From contig NC_088708.1 in NCBI RefSeq assembly GCF_963576615.1, positions 30,883,191 to 30,947,190 of the forward strand: DNA of 64,000 nt, written 5' to 3'. Under the pieces are notes generated by a model. It searched no databases. It was not told where the DNA came from and saw nothing but the letters and a program-made list of their open reading frames with translations. The stretch comes from Watersipora subatra (lineage: Eukaryota > Bryozoa > Gymnolaemata > Cheilostomatida > Watersiporidae). This document shows positions 38,817 through 52,100 of the stretch, piece by piece (positions within the stretch are counted from its first letter, which is position 1; each line of letters starts with the position of its first letter). The position numbers were made by a program, and so were the translations under genes.

Positions 38817-38865
38817 GCAGTTTCATGAATGACGTTGTTGAAGGCAACAACTGTCATGAAACTGC
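38817..38865. repeat. Short stem-loop
   Basis: GCAGTTTCATGA at 38817 pairs with TCATGAAACTGC ending at 38865. The inner GTTGTTGAAGGCAACAAC closes a compact hairpin with a two-base bulge. The size is in the range of a microRNA precursor or a small foldback element. There is no other evidence for expression. Confidence 0.5.
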
Positions 38866-39327
38866 CAGTAGTAGTAGTTCAATGATAGACTAACAAATAA
38901 GTACAATGATTTTTGTGGTCATTTTATATTTTATAAAATTCTTGTATCTTTTAATTGCTTGTACTCAAACTAAAATTATTTTGTATTTAGCGAATCGGTC
39001 ATTTATAAGAATTCAATAACTATTGCGAGTATACCATCAGAGCATGCTCGGACCGCGCACTACCTAAATACTTGTATTTCTGTTAACTGTAGATTATATC
39101 CATTTGAAAATAACCAAAAACCTTTAATAGAACATATTTTTGATTGGAACAAAAAATATTTATATAAACATGTGGGCCAGAGTTGATAAATATTTCCTTG
39201 ATCAGTAATTACCACCGTTAAAATCCAAGTAAAAACTGGGTGGGAAAACGAAGTGGAAACAATCAAAATGAAAAAATGATAATATTTCGAAACATTTTTC
39301 ATTTTGATTCTCATGCGCTGGAATCTG

Positions 39328-40840
39328 TGTTGAGATAGAGTTCGATGCCATGGATTTAATAGTGTGAGCTTTGATTAACATGTATTGCCTTCATAATTTA
39401 TACAGGATGAGAGAAACGCACAGAGGATTTTAGGATAAAAATAGTGAATATAAAATGATCACATTTAGGAGTTGTTCTTTCTTGTCCATGGTGGAGGCAA
39501 CTGCTAAACATAACATTGTAGTATAAGTAATAAAATAGCGGTTTTATTGTTAGTTTAACACACCCCCTCAATCAATAACGCTCATTCCTAGTATTCTAAT
39601 GGCAGTAAAGTGTTTGATTTTCTCAAGAGGTTTTGTAAGTACATCGGCGATGTTTGACTCGGAGGCGATGTGTTTGTAAATGATACTGGTTTGTTCTCGG
39701 ATAAAGTGATGACAAATGTTGATATGATTGGACCGCGAATGATGTCCCTCCCCTTTTGTAAGAGCCAATACACCTTGCTTATCTGAATACATAGTGTTTT
39801 GTTCGGGTTGTTTTATGTCGAGTGAGGAGCAGAAGGATCAGAGGTAAATCATTTCTTTGGTGGCCTCGCTCAATGCGACGTATTCTGCTTTGCAGCTTGA
39901 TAATACTATGGTTGATTGCTTGGTTGATCTCCAGCTGATAGGCGCTGAACCGAGTGTCATAATAAATCCTGTTGTGGAGCGACGATCGTCTACGTCACCC
40001 GCCCAGTCAGAGTCAGCAAAACCTTCGAGTATACCACTAGTTGGGCAGTAGGTTAGGCCATGCGTTACAGTACCGCTGAGATAACGTAATAAATGTTTTA
40101 CCACCGTGACTTGGGCTGGTCCGGGTTTATCAAGGTATTGCGAAAGCTTAGATACAGTCCAACTGATATCTGGTCTCATCGCTGTCGTTAAGTATATTAA
40201 ACTGCCAATTACCTCGCGATAGAGAAACCCGGATTTGCAAACTTGTTCGTATTCGTCATCGGTATAGCCTTTTGGAGTTGTATTCCGCTGGTGCTTGGGG
40301 TGAATACTGATTTGCATTCAGCCATGTCGTAGCGTGCTAGTACTTGTTTGGCATATCTGGATTGGTCGATAGTGTAGCTTCCGTCAGTGTTTCATTTGAA
40401 ATCGATACCCAGGAACCAGTTGAGCTTTTCACGATCATCGATTTCGAATTTACTTTGGAGTTGTTTGGTAGTTTCGATGTATTTTGTAGATTATCCTGCC
40501 AAGATAATGTCGTCAACTCAGAATACAAGTAAAATGTATTCCTCGCAACTCTCCTCACCGTTGGTAACACACAGGGGTCATGAGAATTTGATTTGAATCC
40601 ATTTGATTTTAGAAAGTTAGTTAGTGTTTCGAACCACATACATCCGCTGTGTATTAGTCCATACATCATTTGTTGAGTCTATATGTGAGTTTCTCGAGAG
40701 CGTAAGTTTTAGGTTCATAACCGAGCGGTGGAGCTAAATATATTTCTTTATCAATAGGAGCATTGAGATAGGCCCCTTTGACGTCTAGTTGGTGGAGAAT
40801 GAGGTTTTCGTTGGCTGCCTTCTGAATTAGACTACGAAAT
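39328..40840 (-). mobile_element. 5'-truncated Ty1/Copia retrotransposon
   Basis: On the minus strand, reverse-transcriptase fragments (QLDVKGAYLNAPIDKEIYL near 40785-40730) lead into the Copia linker and RNase H region. A purine tract (GAGGGGGTG) and one LTR (39328-39560, 233 bp) follow; the LTR begins TGTTAAAC and ends CTCAACA. No 5' LTR, gag or integrase is found, and similarity stops near 40840. It is a dead 3' fragment. Confidence 0.82.
39568..40830 (-). pseudogene. Copia pol fragment (RT and RNase H)
   Basis: The best preserved part (40317-39838) reads YREVIGSLIYLTTAMRPDIS, then SKLSQYLDKP, GFADSDWAGDVDDRRSTTGF and CKAEYVALSEATKEMIYL. The end (39792-39568) carries HHFIREQ, ESNIADVLTKPLEKIK. 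These are the standard Ty1/Copia RNase H landmarks, including the DSDWAGD and ADVLTKPL motifs. The YVDD box of the polymerase near 40525 is not intact (the frame reads LYSELTTLSW), and frame shifts separate the pieces. Confidence 0.85.
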
Positions 40841-43258
40841 TCTTAGCACACAATGCAAGCTTTGCAGCCTTATATAGTCCAAGCTGGTTGTGGGTTTAGC
40901 AATGATATACAGACCCTGTATATGGGGTCTGTATATCATTGGTTTTAGCCTGCACAGCATGAGCTCACGAAATGTTTGCTCCATATCAGCTGACGAACCA
41001 GGTATGATCATCAAGTACTGTACACTGTTTTTGAATTGTATGGTGTAGCAATGAAGTAAGTATAACAAAACAAAAACTTCTATACTGTCACAAATCCCAA
41101 ACCTCTAAGGGCTATTATAAATTTCATCACTGTATTTAGCAATTTGAACTTCAAAGAAATGGAAGCGAGCCAGTTGTATCTTGTGTCTTTACGCGATCAA
41201 GCTAATATTGCCAACTTAATCCTCATGTGATTTTACTTGATAGCAGAAAGAATAACTTATAGCTGTAGTTTTTGCTAATTTTCCCAGTAAATCCCAATTT
41301 TTCTCAGTAAATAGTCTTAAATACCTGTTTTAGCGGCCGTCCGGTAAATGTTGAGCTGTTCCGACAAAATTGCAAATTTTTAATGAAAATAAAGCTCTAA
41401 TAATTACGCGAATTCTTCGTACTATTTATTGAGTGAAAAATCCGAACCATCTATTTCAGTCTAATAGAATGATAGAATATTGTAATGGATTTGCTGAGCT
41501 GAGCTTTCTCTAATTATCATAAGTGTTCAACCATTTTCGGATTAGCCCAAAAGTTAGCTTGCGCAGAAAGCCCATAGATTAACACCCAGCACTTGCTATA
41601 TAAGCAAAGGTGCTCCAGTGTTAAGCAGGAGGGGTAAGGATATGCAACAAGAGAAGATACCCTAGTGAGAGACAACAAAGAGCACATAGCTATGTTCTTA
41701 ATGTTCATTAAGAACAGCGTGGTAACATTAACTTACCTTTGTGCAGCTTTGTATATCTTTGTAACATATATATATATCTTAACATTCTTACATTTACAAG
41801 TGTAACTGGTTGAGTATTTGTTATTAACTCATTTCAGCATTACATCTTTTCATGCTTATAAAGCTTGTGTAAATAAAGAGCCATTATTCACCAGACACCT
41901 TGCTTGCCACAATTACAGTTGTGCATGAGAGCTATTCCTCATTCGGTGTAAGGCAACTTGTACGCAGAAACCACTTGCAAGTGGCTAGTCAGCGCTGACT
42001 TCCACAACAATACTAAGAGTAGAGCTTTCAAGTTAAACAAGTTAAAATAGCGCGGTTGATAACGCCATACGCGTAGTTTTTTCTCATTAAATACACCGAA
42101 TCATGATGATAAGGTATGGTTAAGCACAAAAGTAAACCTCAAAACAACACGTACGTACACACTATTTTGGCATGAACATTAAAAAAGAGCGGAGAGCGGG
42201 TCAAAAACCAAAAACAGCTAGTCGAATATTTCCCGGTCTGTCAAAACGATTCCACTTTACTTTTTTGTAACTATTTAGTTTCTCTGATGAATTTTGCTAT
42301 TTGGTGATCGCTTACTAAGTGGGAACCCAATAGCATCCAGCGATAAACGTAAGGTAAATAGCGATTTCATTAAACAGTATTCTATCGAATAGGCAGCAAA
42401 AACAATTTTTTTCCTGTACCGATTTGTTTGTGTTATGGGATTGATTGTTACTAGTTGAAAAAGTAACGGTCACCAACAGGAGTTATTTTCGTTTGTTCTG
42501 TCTATTGATATATATAGATCAACGGTCTACTCAACACTGATGAACACCTGCGAAGAAGAGAAAGAATGTTAGTTGACATGGATATCACAAACACGTGTTC
42601 GGTGTAAAATATTTTGTAAAATTGTCTCAAGTATCAAATTTATGTTATAAGGTAAACTAATGGGTGCTTTGTGATTACATGTATGGAGTTTTTTTTGCAA
42701 ATTTTTGTAAGATTTTGCTTTTTTGTCGGTTTGGCAAGATTATTAAGGTTTAAAACGATTTTAATAACGTCATCAAAATTGTATGTTTTACATTGATTTC
42801 ACTATTTGATAAAAAGTTTGCGCTTGTAAATTGCTAATTTGAAATAAAGTTGAATATTTTTGTAATAATGAACATCTCAAAGTGGTGGTTTGCTGCCCTC
42901 AATAGCCAAATAATTGCCCAAAGTAGGTAATTTGGTGGTTCCCACCAAATGTATGGAAACTGGAAAGAATAACACACAAAAAACGAAGCTTTTTATGTAA
43001 AAGACGGATGCTTTACCGAGCTTTAATAACCGAGTTTATGTAAAAGACGGATGCATTACTGAGCTTTAATAAAATGTACCACATGTATACTAACATCCTC
43101 AGTCTCAACAGCCCTGTTAGCGTGATCAACTTTTATATCATTTAATCTGTTAATGACAATTATTTTCTAGTTCTCTTTGTCAGTTTTTAATAAGACTGTT
43201 ATGTTGCATCTGTGATTACCAAGCTTGCATTTTTAGTCTTAAAAGAAGTTTTAATATC
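40841..43258. other. Intergenic, mostly unrecognised
   Basis: Contains hairpin B (40900-40941). A stretch from about 41500 to 41930 has a TATATAAG box (near 41598) and an AATAAAG signal (near 41873), which could be a solo LTR, but no second copy is in the window. No protein is recognised. Confidence 0.3.
40900..40941. repeat. Perfect 17-bp palindrome, hairpin B
   Basis: CAATGATATACAGACCC (40900-40916), an 8-base loop TGTATATG, then the exact reverse complement (40925-40941). The arm shares AATGATATACAG-x-CCC with hairpin A at 15217-15256, though the loops differ. Confidence 0.8.
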
Positions 43259-43874
43259 CAGAGCTGTGTAAAATTATGAGACCGCCTCCGAGCTGAAGTT
43301 GTTTGCAAAGTTCTATAGGACCTTCCAACCTCCAACTCCCCCTATTGTCAATAACATATATATATATATATAGATATATATATCAATGAATGCAGATTTT
43401 TGTGCTCTATACAAAGTTATCTAATAAATTTGTGCTAAAACATTGAACTAAATCTAATTAACAGATTAGTGGCACCAGATTAAAGTAAAACAAATCTGAT
43501 CAAAGCTGAATGTGATTAATTAAATTTAAAATATTAACTAATTTCTTACCATATTTTATTCAAATGTTTATGATATTACAATATAACAATAAAATATTAA
43601 TTAACCAACCATTTAAGTTAATGTTGATATGAGTAATAACATGCCATTTGAAAAATACAAAGTGTGATAAGTTGAGTAGTAAAAAATATTTGCGTCCATA
43701 TACAGTGCACATAGTTGCACTTTATATCATTCTCTCAGCACAAAATTCTGAGTCTGTTGATATGCACATTGTAAGGACTAAAAGGAAATTTGAGGCTGTA
43801 ACTGTGATCAAAATAGAGACATTTTATGATTTTTTAAAACATAGAGGGCAGTCTCATAATTTTGCACAGCGCTG
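43259..43874. mobile_element. Tc1-like MITE or remnant
   Basis: CAGAGCTGTGTAAAATTATG (43259) is answered in inverse by CATAATTTTGCACAGCGCTG ending at 43874, next to TA. The TIR form and TA flank are those of Tc1-like elements. A (TA)n stretch lies inside (43355-43383). The frame at 43648-43935 overlaps the right end and is not a transposase. Confidence 0.55.
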
Positions 43875-46169
43875 TATTAGAGCTATCTGTAACATTGAGG
43901 CGCAGGTGCCCACTTTACAAAACCCACTGTATTAAGTATATTTCGCTAATTACTTTTTATGTTTTGTATAACACTCACTCAAAATAATTATTGCAACAGC
44001 AGTTGACAGAGATGTTTATTAGGCTTTAAAAAATTAATCCGATTCAATACTCATCAACAAGTTAACACCGAATTCTTTTGCATCATATGGCATGTGAGAA
44101 TCGATACAATTCATTGAAAAAACATCACAATTCTATTCTTAATTTTTTAGCTATCTTAACTTCGATGACTTGATTCAATTCTCCCAAATAAACAAAATCA
44201 ATTATCTATCAATTCTTACAAAACTTGACCTATTACAATATATTAAAATAAGAATAGCTCACAATCACTAATTTAGCCACACGTATTAGCTCAGTCTATT
44301 GACTGTTTGTATAGCAAGTATTAACTATTTCACTAGGGATTGCTTTTTGGGTGGAATTAAGTCATGCCTACCAATTTTTGCTGGTATACCGTCGGTATTT
44401 TGCTGTAAAAGCAGTGTTTCTGTCATATACCTCCAATTTAAAGTTTTTTAGAATCAGCAAAACATTCTACACAAGAATCAATGCATTTGAAAAACAAAGG
44501 AATGTTTAATATTTTTGTAGTTATGTAAAACCGGCTGCAAAAGAAAAACACTATCGTTTTTGGAGTTGGACATCTCAGATGCAGACACAAATTGTCTAAC
44601 GTAAAAATGTAGTGGCTAAAAATATCATTTGTCCAGTGTTGAAGGATTTCACAAGCAGAAATACATTTAGGTCGCTGTTTACAGTATTTTTTTCATTCAT
44701 CCTAAACTGAAAATTTAAAAAAGTTGAAACCACGATTTCATGCTGTTTGGTGAGTGAAAGAAAAAACTATGCAACTGGTTCGTTTTTGGCACAATAATAG
44801 CCTAACTTCCTAATTTTATTTTGGCAAGTTTTGGGTGTATCTGCTAATACTGCGATCCGTGCTCATTGTTTTTGTATAGGCGCAAAGGCGAATCACTATA
44901 AAGGCTTTTAGGCAAAATAAACAATATTCGCGAGCAGCTTACAAATAAGCTTATTGTCAGTGTGCAGGCAAACCATAAAGCTAGCGCGTATTACATATTA
45001 CTGACCAATAAAATATACGCAGTGATATCGAAACATTTTAAAAGCGTGTGCGGCTGGAAACATGGGATTGCACTAACATCTTTGTTTTGGCGCCCATCAA
45101 GTAACAGATTGTGTTACTTAGGAAATCACTCTCCGTGATGGATTTTCCGTCAACGAAGTAATTATAATGGAGTGATGCATTTTTACTCGGCGTTTTGCGT
45201 ATTGAAAATAAAGAATCGAGTCAATTCCTTTATGCTGACAGTAAAAACTTGATTAAATTCAATTGTTACTTTTACGATGCTCCGAGTCAATGCAATTCTA
45301 CAGGAAGTAAAAAATACCAGAGAATCGATTATTTTCAATTCATTTTGTGAAGTGAGCCTTAGGCTTGCTCGAGCAAGCATGTTAACTCGAGTGTCCATCA
45401 CAGACAGTTGATGACAATGAGCTCACTTCTTTTGGTTTTAGTATTTTCATTAAGGAAACTAACATGTTAAAAACATAATGTGCTTTGGTAATAGATTAAT
45501 GAACTAAAATAAAACATATACGAACTTGAGAGTTATTTTCGAAATCAGTTGTACAAGTTTTGGCCCTTTAGCTAGTATCTCTGACATTACAAACATTACC
45601 ATAGTGAGATATGATTATCATCATGCGGCTGCCACTCTCCAAATACCTCTACAGACTAACCACATACTTCCATATCGGCTATTTAAAAAGAGCTTATACT
45701 AACTAGTTCAGTGCCTCTGTAACCTGGCTGACTCAGCACACACATTCAAAAGATCAACTCATTAAGATTCTTTACACTCTTACAATTGGTGACAATTTAT
45801 TCTTAGCTAACGAGTATTAAAAATGTGGCATATTCAACATTTGTTATTTTGTGATAGCTTTAATGAAATAATCCTAGAATACAAAATTGAGAATCTTCTG
45901 CCAGGTCTAGAAATGGCTTACCAACGTTTTAACACGTTAATTGTGGTTGCTACAAAAAGCTGCACCTTCTGACTCTCAGACAGAAGAAGATAGTATAACT
46001 CCTAAATTTGCTACTAGTGTTTAATAAAATTGCCGTAAAACCACATAATGATAACCTTACATTCTTTCCTCACCTTATTCTTGAAAATAGCTGCCAACTT
46101 TTGCCAATATCTGAAAATTCTGGATTCTTGAGAGCCAGCATCGGTTGGGTTGGATAGCAGAGCATCAGT
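43875..46169. other. Intergenic upstream of RRP36
   Basis: AT-rich sequence without a recognisable gene, RNA or repeat. The short frames on both strands show no family resemblance. Confidence 0.4.
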
Positions 46170-49100
46170 ATGCATGTATTGCAGATTATGAATGAGATGG
46201 ATGAAGAAGATGCTGATGGTTTCTCACACACAGGTGATGATAATGAGCTGCTTTAATGATATATTTGCAGCCAATGGTCATTTAATTCTTGTCACGGTTT
46301 AATTTCTTACAGATCCTCTACGAATGATACATTGTAATATTTCTGAATTGGATCCTGAAAAGTCGTATTTATTAAGTTTGATTGTTTGCCTTAGTGCCTT
46401 GCATCTCCGTAATATTTATACACTTTTAGGTTTGGAGCATTTAACCTTGCAAGAGATACAGCAATTGCGTGATAAAATCGGAATCAAACAGTGAGTAAAG
46501 CAGAATCTTACCAGCATAATATAAAGGCATGGAATGAAAATAGTAGATTATTGTGTTCGAAAATGAAATTGAATTTCTTTATTATGCAGCTACGGTTTGA
46601 GGTCTATCAGTTTTTAATATTTGGACTCGCTGTATCCCTCGGGTCTTGGCCTAGTTTATTTGAACTATTTTATAAACAAGCGATGACAACAACATGTCTA
46701 TACATTTATGTGAGCTGATGACCACGGTTAAAGGCAAGGGTATTGTAAATCTTATACAACCCCTACATTTTTAGTATCACAACTTTTAACATTATGTCAT
46801 CAGTTTTCCGTGATGGAGTGTACTATTGACCAAACCCATGACCACATTTCATTGTTCCTTATTTTCAGGTATCATTTCAAGATTCTTCCTGTCAGTTATT
46901 GGCTCATTGCAGATTTAATAAAAAGTATGGCCGACAGAAAGGCATCTCTCAAAGAGGTTTTATGCAAAAGAAAAAGAGAAGCAAAGATTCCGGGTCAGTC
47001 TTCATATATATAATGTACTTAGAAAGTTGAGATAATCACTAGACCAATTTTCGTTAATAATTTGATTACTACATTACAGCCCGATGGAAATGTCATCGAA
47101 ACGTCCTAGCAACAACACAAGTACTCTTCGTAAGAAACCTGTCACTAGGGACCCACGGTTTGATGACCTCTCTGGTCAATACAATGAGCAGATCTTTAAA
47201 AGATCCTACAAATTTATAGACCGGCTCAAGGCCAAAGAGATGAAGGTAGGACCAAAGGCTTGAAATTGAAAGCAATGACTGGCAAACCTTTGTGCACAGT
47301 TTATGATTAGTATAGTCTGGATGCAAGTTGAATTGATATTGGCATCGAGGCCTTCATCGAAGTTTTCTGTTTCTTACACTGTATAACTTGGTTCAATTCA
47401 GGTAAAACCTTTGCATACATTGTTCAGCTGTATGGCCAAAATGACTATTGAATCAGCCTTTTAATTGAAAGCCTTTTTCGAAGATCAACAGAAAGTATGT
47501 CAACAGACAAGAAGTTATATTAACACCCTTTCACCAATACCAGGTTATTTCCTAGGTTATCTAGAAATAAATAAGTTGGTCATTAGATGTAATGTTTCAT
47601 ATTTGGTTTGGAATTTGGTTTGAGAAGAGGTGTAGTAACTAAGTGATACTAAGTTAAGTTACACTGATGGCACTTGATATGCCATGGGTGGTCAGCTACA
47701 CTGGTAACACCTGATATGTCATGAGTTGTCAGCTACACTGGTAACACCTGATATGTGATGAGTTGTCAGCTACACTGGTGATACCTGATATGTGATGAGT
47801 TGTCAGCTACACTGGTGACACCTGATATGTGATGAGTTGTCAGTTGCACTGGTAACACCTGATATGTCATGAGTTGTCAGTTACACTAGTGACACCTTAT
47901 GTCATGGGTGGTCAGTTACACTAGTGGCACCTGATTATGTCATGAGTTGTCAGTTACACTGGTGACACCTGATTATGTCATGCGTTGTCAGTTACACTGA
48001 TGACACCTGATTATGTCATGGGTGGTCAGTAATACTAGTGGCACCCGATATGTTGAGGTTAACAGCTCTACCAAATGTTTTTGGCATATTGTGTGTAGTC
48101 TGTTTCACCAATTCTCCTAATATACTGTCGGCGGTCAATCACACCATTAGCAGAGCTCACATGTTATGGGGTGAGACGCTGTCATGCGAGTTGCATACGT
48201 TTTGGGTGGACCATCATGGTAGTTCCCCTGACATGTTGCCAGTGGTTGTTCACACTAGTAGCAGCTAACAATGTCCTAGACTGACGCTGCAGTCAATGCA
48301 GTCCGTGGTCTCCAAGTTGCCTTATTAAAGTATCTACCTGAATGCCCAGCATTGCATGGGCAATAAAAAGTTTTTGCATAGAGAATTTATTTTTAGTTGT
48401 GCAAGTTTGTTTACCGAATGAATTTGAGTAACCAAAACTTATTTACTATAATAAGAACCGTGTCTGTCCCTCTGAAGCCAGCGTTAGACAAAAAATTGTC
48501 ATGGTCTCTCACGCAATCATGATTTTTAGGTGTGCTAGATGAATCGTGAAGCGTGCTATTTTATCCATCGACGTTAAAGATTGGCAGATGTAATAAGTAT
48601 GATGTGCACAATTATTCCATAGTATGGTCAGTTAGGAACATAGTGTAATGGATAGCACGCCTGTCTGCAAAGCTGGAGGTTCTGAGTTCAATTCCATTGC
48701 GAAGCGGTTTTTTGTTCCTACAACTTCATTGCTATAACCATACACACGAATGACAGACGACAAACAAACACTGAGATTTATATACAGTATATAGATAAGT
48801 TTTACTTTTATTATCTGCCATCTTTTGTTATTGTGGATCTGCTTGTACGCTTTAGTTGGGAGCCTTTGTTCGATTATACATCGTGTAAGAATAATAGTGT
48901 TTGTAGGTAGTTGCTATTGCTTTTAGGCTGTTAGGAAGATAGCAGATGATGAAGAAATGGATGAGGAGACGAGAAAGAAAGCAAAAGATATGCTGACAAG
49001 GATGGTGAGTACCTCCTTGAATAGAAAGAAATTTACCTGTTACAATTGGTGTGATGTTTTTGTAGCTTTATAGAAAAGCCATCTTTGGTCTAACCGAATA

Positions 49101-52100
49101 GCTATTTTTGGTTTTTGGAGCCTGTTGAATGTTAGCTTTTCTTCAAACATACATATCGAGAGACGTTTCCAATTATACATGTATGTCCACTGTAGGACAG
49201 CATGTTATATCCTGCTAATTAGAAGTATCCTACAGTACATTTCAGATATTATAAAAAGCAAAAAAATAGTTGATCACATTTGTTTCAGATACATGTAGAG
49301 GTATTGATCTACATGTATATGCCAATGGACAGAGGATGTATGTAGCATAATGCATTACTCAGGTATATGACAATTACGAGGTCTGATCCAAAAGTTCCTA
49401 GAATGGAGTTGTATACACTTGCATATTTGCACGATGGAAAATCCACTGCAGCGTTTGCCGGGAAACACCTCCAGAGTGTTGTCACAAAATTTCAGGTTGC
49501 TATGACAACGCGTCCTCACATGAGCCGATGATATGTCAAGGTCTGTCAAGTGTTTCCAGCGATTTTTTAACAAATTTATCGTCATTTCTAATCAATCGGA
49601 ACAGCGTATTTGCGTTAAAGGTTTATTTGCAACAAAATTCACATTACAGTTATTTAGTATAAAAAGATTCACCATGTCTTACTCTGCTGTGTTGTAGGTG
49701 CAAAATATGTGGAAACGTGATTACAAGCTCTTAAAAGCTAAAAAACGAACAGTTAATTGCAGCCATCACAAAACCGCCGTGTATTGGAATCAGTTTATTT
49801 CTCAGACGTACTCAAACAATTTGGTTATTGTTTTGACATGTGATGTTCTCACGTGAATTGAAAGGCCAATAAAAGGCTCAATATAAAATTTCTCGTAGCA
49901 CTAGTTTATGACTAACACTTCGGGTTTTACCGAAGAGCCCATATCAAATATAGATGCTCGCTACTTCAGTTTTGTTTCGGCTTAGTTTGATCGTCTAGTC
50001 GTAATCTGATCATGTGACCCATACTTCCTGCCAAACAGCGCGAGTAATTTCTGCAGCATTTTTTGACTATCACAGGTGACCAACAGGCTCGTCATGTTTA
50101 TCAGAGGATGATGTGCACTCCTTCGAGCCAAGGTTAAAAAATTGAATGAATTTTTACGGTAGGTTTTGAGATAGCAGTGCTCAAAGTAACAGCATTACAA
50201 TGATGACGATGAGATAGACGCGCAAGGACAATAGACATGGTTTTATTGAATGCGTGAAGTATATTTGTGAAAATATTTAGACAAATGAGGTTGCATGAAA
50301 GTGTAAACAGAAACCATTGTACTCAACAACATCCCATTTGAGCTGTTTTGGAAAGGGATTCCAGCCTATGGCGTTTTCGTGATGGCTGCGATTAACTGTT
50401 CATTTTTGAGCTTTTAAGAGCTTGCAATCACATTTTCACATATTTTTCACCTACAACACAGCAGAGAAAGACATGGTAGATCTTTTGTTATCAAACAACT
50501 GTAATGTGAATTTTGTTGCAAGTTAACCTTTAAAATTTGTGTGAAATTAGGGAAAACAAGTACTCAGACAGTTGAAATGTTAAATATTGCCTTTGGAGAT
50601 GCTGCTCTGAAGAAAACACCAGTTTTTGAGTGGCACAAACGTTTTCGTGAGGGTAGAGACAGCATTGAAGATGATGCGAGGTCTGGAAGACCAGCCTCGG
50701 CCAGAACTTGTTCGTCGATCGACAGTGTGAGGTCACTAGTCATGGCAGATTGTCGTTTATCCATTAGAGAGATATCTGGAAAGACTGGACTTAGTTTTGG
50801 TACTGTTCAAATAGTTTTAACTGACGATTTACACATGAGAAGAATCGCAGCAAAGTTTGTGCCACGTTTGCTAACTGATGACCAAAAGGAGCTCAGGATG
50901 CACACTTGCAACGATTTCAAGGAAACTTCAAAAATGATAAAACCTTTCTTTCGAAGGTAATAACTGGAGATGAGTCTTGGGTGTATGGTTATAACCTAGA
51001 GACTTAAATTCCAAAGTAGCCAGTGAAAGTCTCCGGGCTCCCAAGACCAAAACAGGCGAAGATGTCTCGGTCAGTTGTAAAGACCATGCCGATTGCGTTT
51101 TTTGATATTCATGGATTAGTACACCATGAGTACTTACCACAGGATACTACTGTGAATCAGTATGTTTATATTGAGATTTTGAGACATCTTAGGGAAAGAG
51201 TTAGGCGCAAAAGACCTGAACTGTGGCACACAAGTTCATGGATGCTGCCCCATGATAACGCACTCGCCCACACTGCATTTTCTGTGAAGCAGTATTGCGC
51301 TAAAAACAACATGGCCGTTCTACCACATTTTCCATATTCACCAGATCTGGTTCCCTGTGGCTTCTGGCTATTTCCTAAGTTAAAACTTACTATGAAAGGA
51401 ACCAGATTTGACAGGATAGAGTCGATTCAATGTGCAACAATGAGAGAGCTAAACAGCATCAACGCCGATGGCTTTCAACACTGCATGGCATCATGGCAAA
51501 AGAGGTGGGACAAGTGTATTGGTAGCCAAGGGGAGTACTTTGAAGGGGACTAACTATATAGGCAAATTGAAGCAACGCGTTTTGAGTTATAGCTCCATTC
51601 CTGGAACTTTTGGATCAGACCTCATACATATGGTTTAACACAAAATGACAGTGTGTTATTTGCATGTCAATTGATGGTATATGACATATACATGTATAGT
51701 TATTAAAATAGCATGGTGGAGTACTCTAACTCTGAATGGTTGTCACTATTTTAAAAATTTTGAGTTCTCATTGGTGGATACTCTAGTGCATTGTTTAGTA
51801 TTTATGCGATCCCTAGTCCAGCAAAGTTCATTACTTATTCAACATTACATTTGCACAAAAATTACGTAACTAAAGCTACGTGCAGATATGGTATGGATAC
51901 ATATGGTCTTGGCCTGATATACACCAGATGCATTTCAGGGACAGAAAAAGAACGCCAAAAAGGAAATGTCAGCGGCTAGTAAGGTTGAGCAGGCTCTAAA
52001 AGATGAGAGAAAAAAGGCTATTAAAGAAGGTCATAAACCATATTTTCTCAAAGATGGTGAGTTAGACCTAATGCTACTAAAACTTAGCTTAAGTCCTTTA

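Larger units (their letters stand above)
38147..39327. other. Region upstream of ANAPC10
   Basis: This is the likely ANAPC10 promoter side, without a recognised gene. It contains a 130-bp foldback (38294-38423) and a short hairpin (38817-38865), both listed separately. The minus-strand frame at 39314-39060 shows no family resemblance. Confidence 0.35.
49377..51624 (+). mobile_element. mariner element with a nested MITE
   Basis: The TIRs are CGAGGTCTGATCCAAAAGTT (49377) and the inverse ending TGAGGTCTG-type at 51624, each next to TA (49375-49376 and 51625-51626). Without the nested MITE and one TTAA copy the element is about 1.33 kb, normal for mariner. It lies in RRP36 intron 5 on the gene's sense strand. 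Its transposase is broken (see the next entry). Confidence 0.9.

Noticed and set aside
43648-43935. 95-aa plus-strand frame
   Set aside because: It overlaps the right terminal repeat of a Tc1-like remnant and resembles no protein I recognise.
48653-48720. Functional tRNA gene
   Set aside because: A and B boxes are present, but the acceptor stem is poor and the sequence belongs to a longer repeat with a second decayed copy.
50541-50960. Intact mariner transposase gene
   Set aside because: It is only the middle part: interrupted upstream by a MITE, shifted downstream, and lacking the third catalytic Asp.
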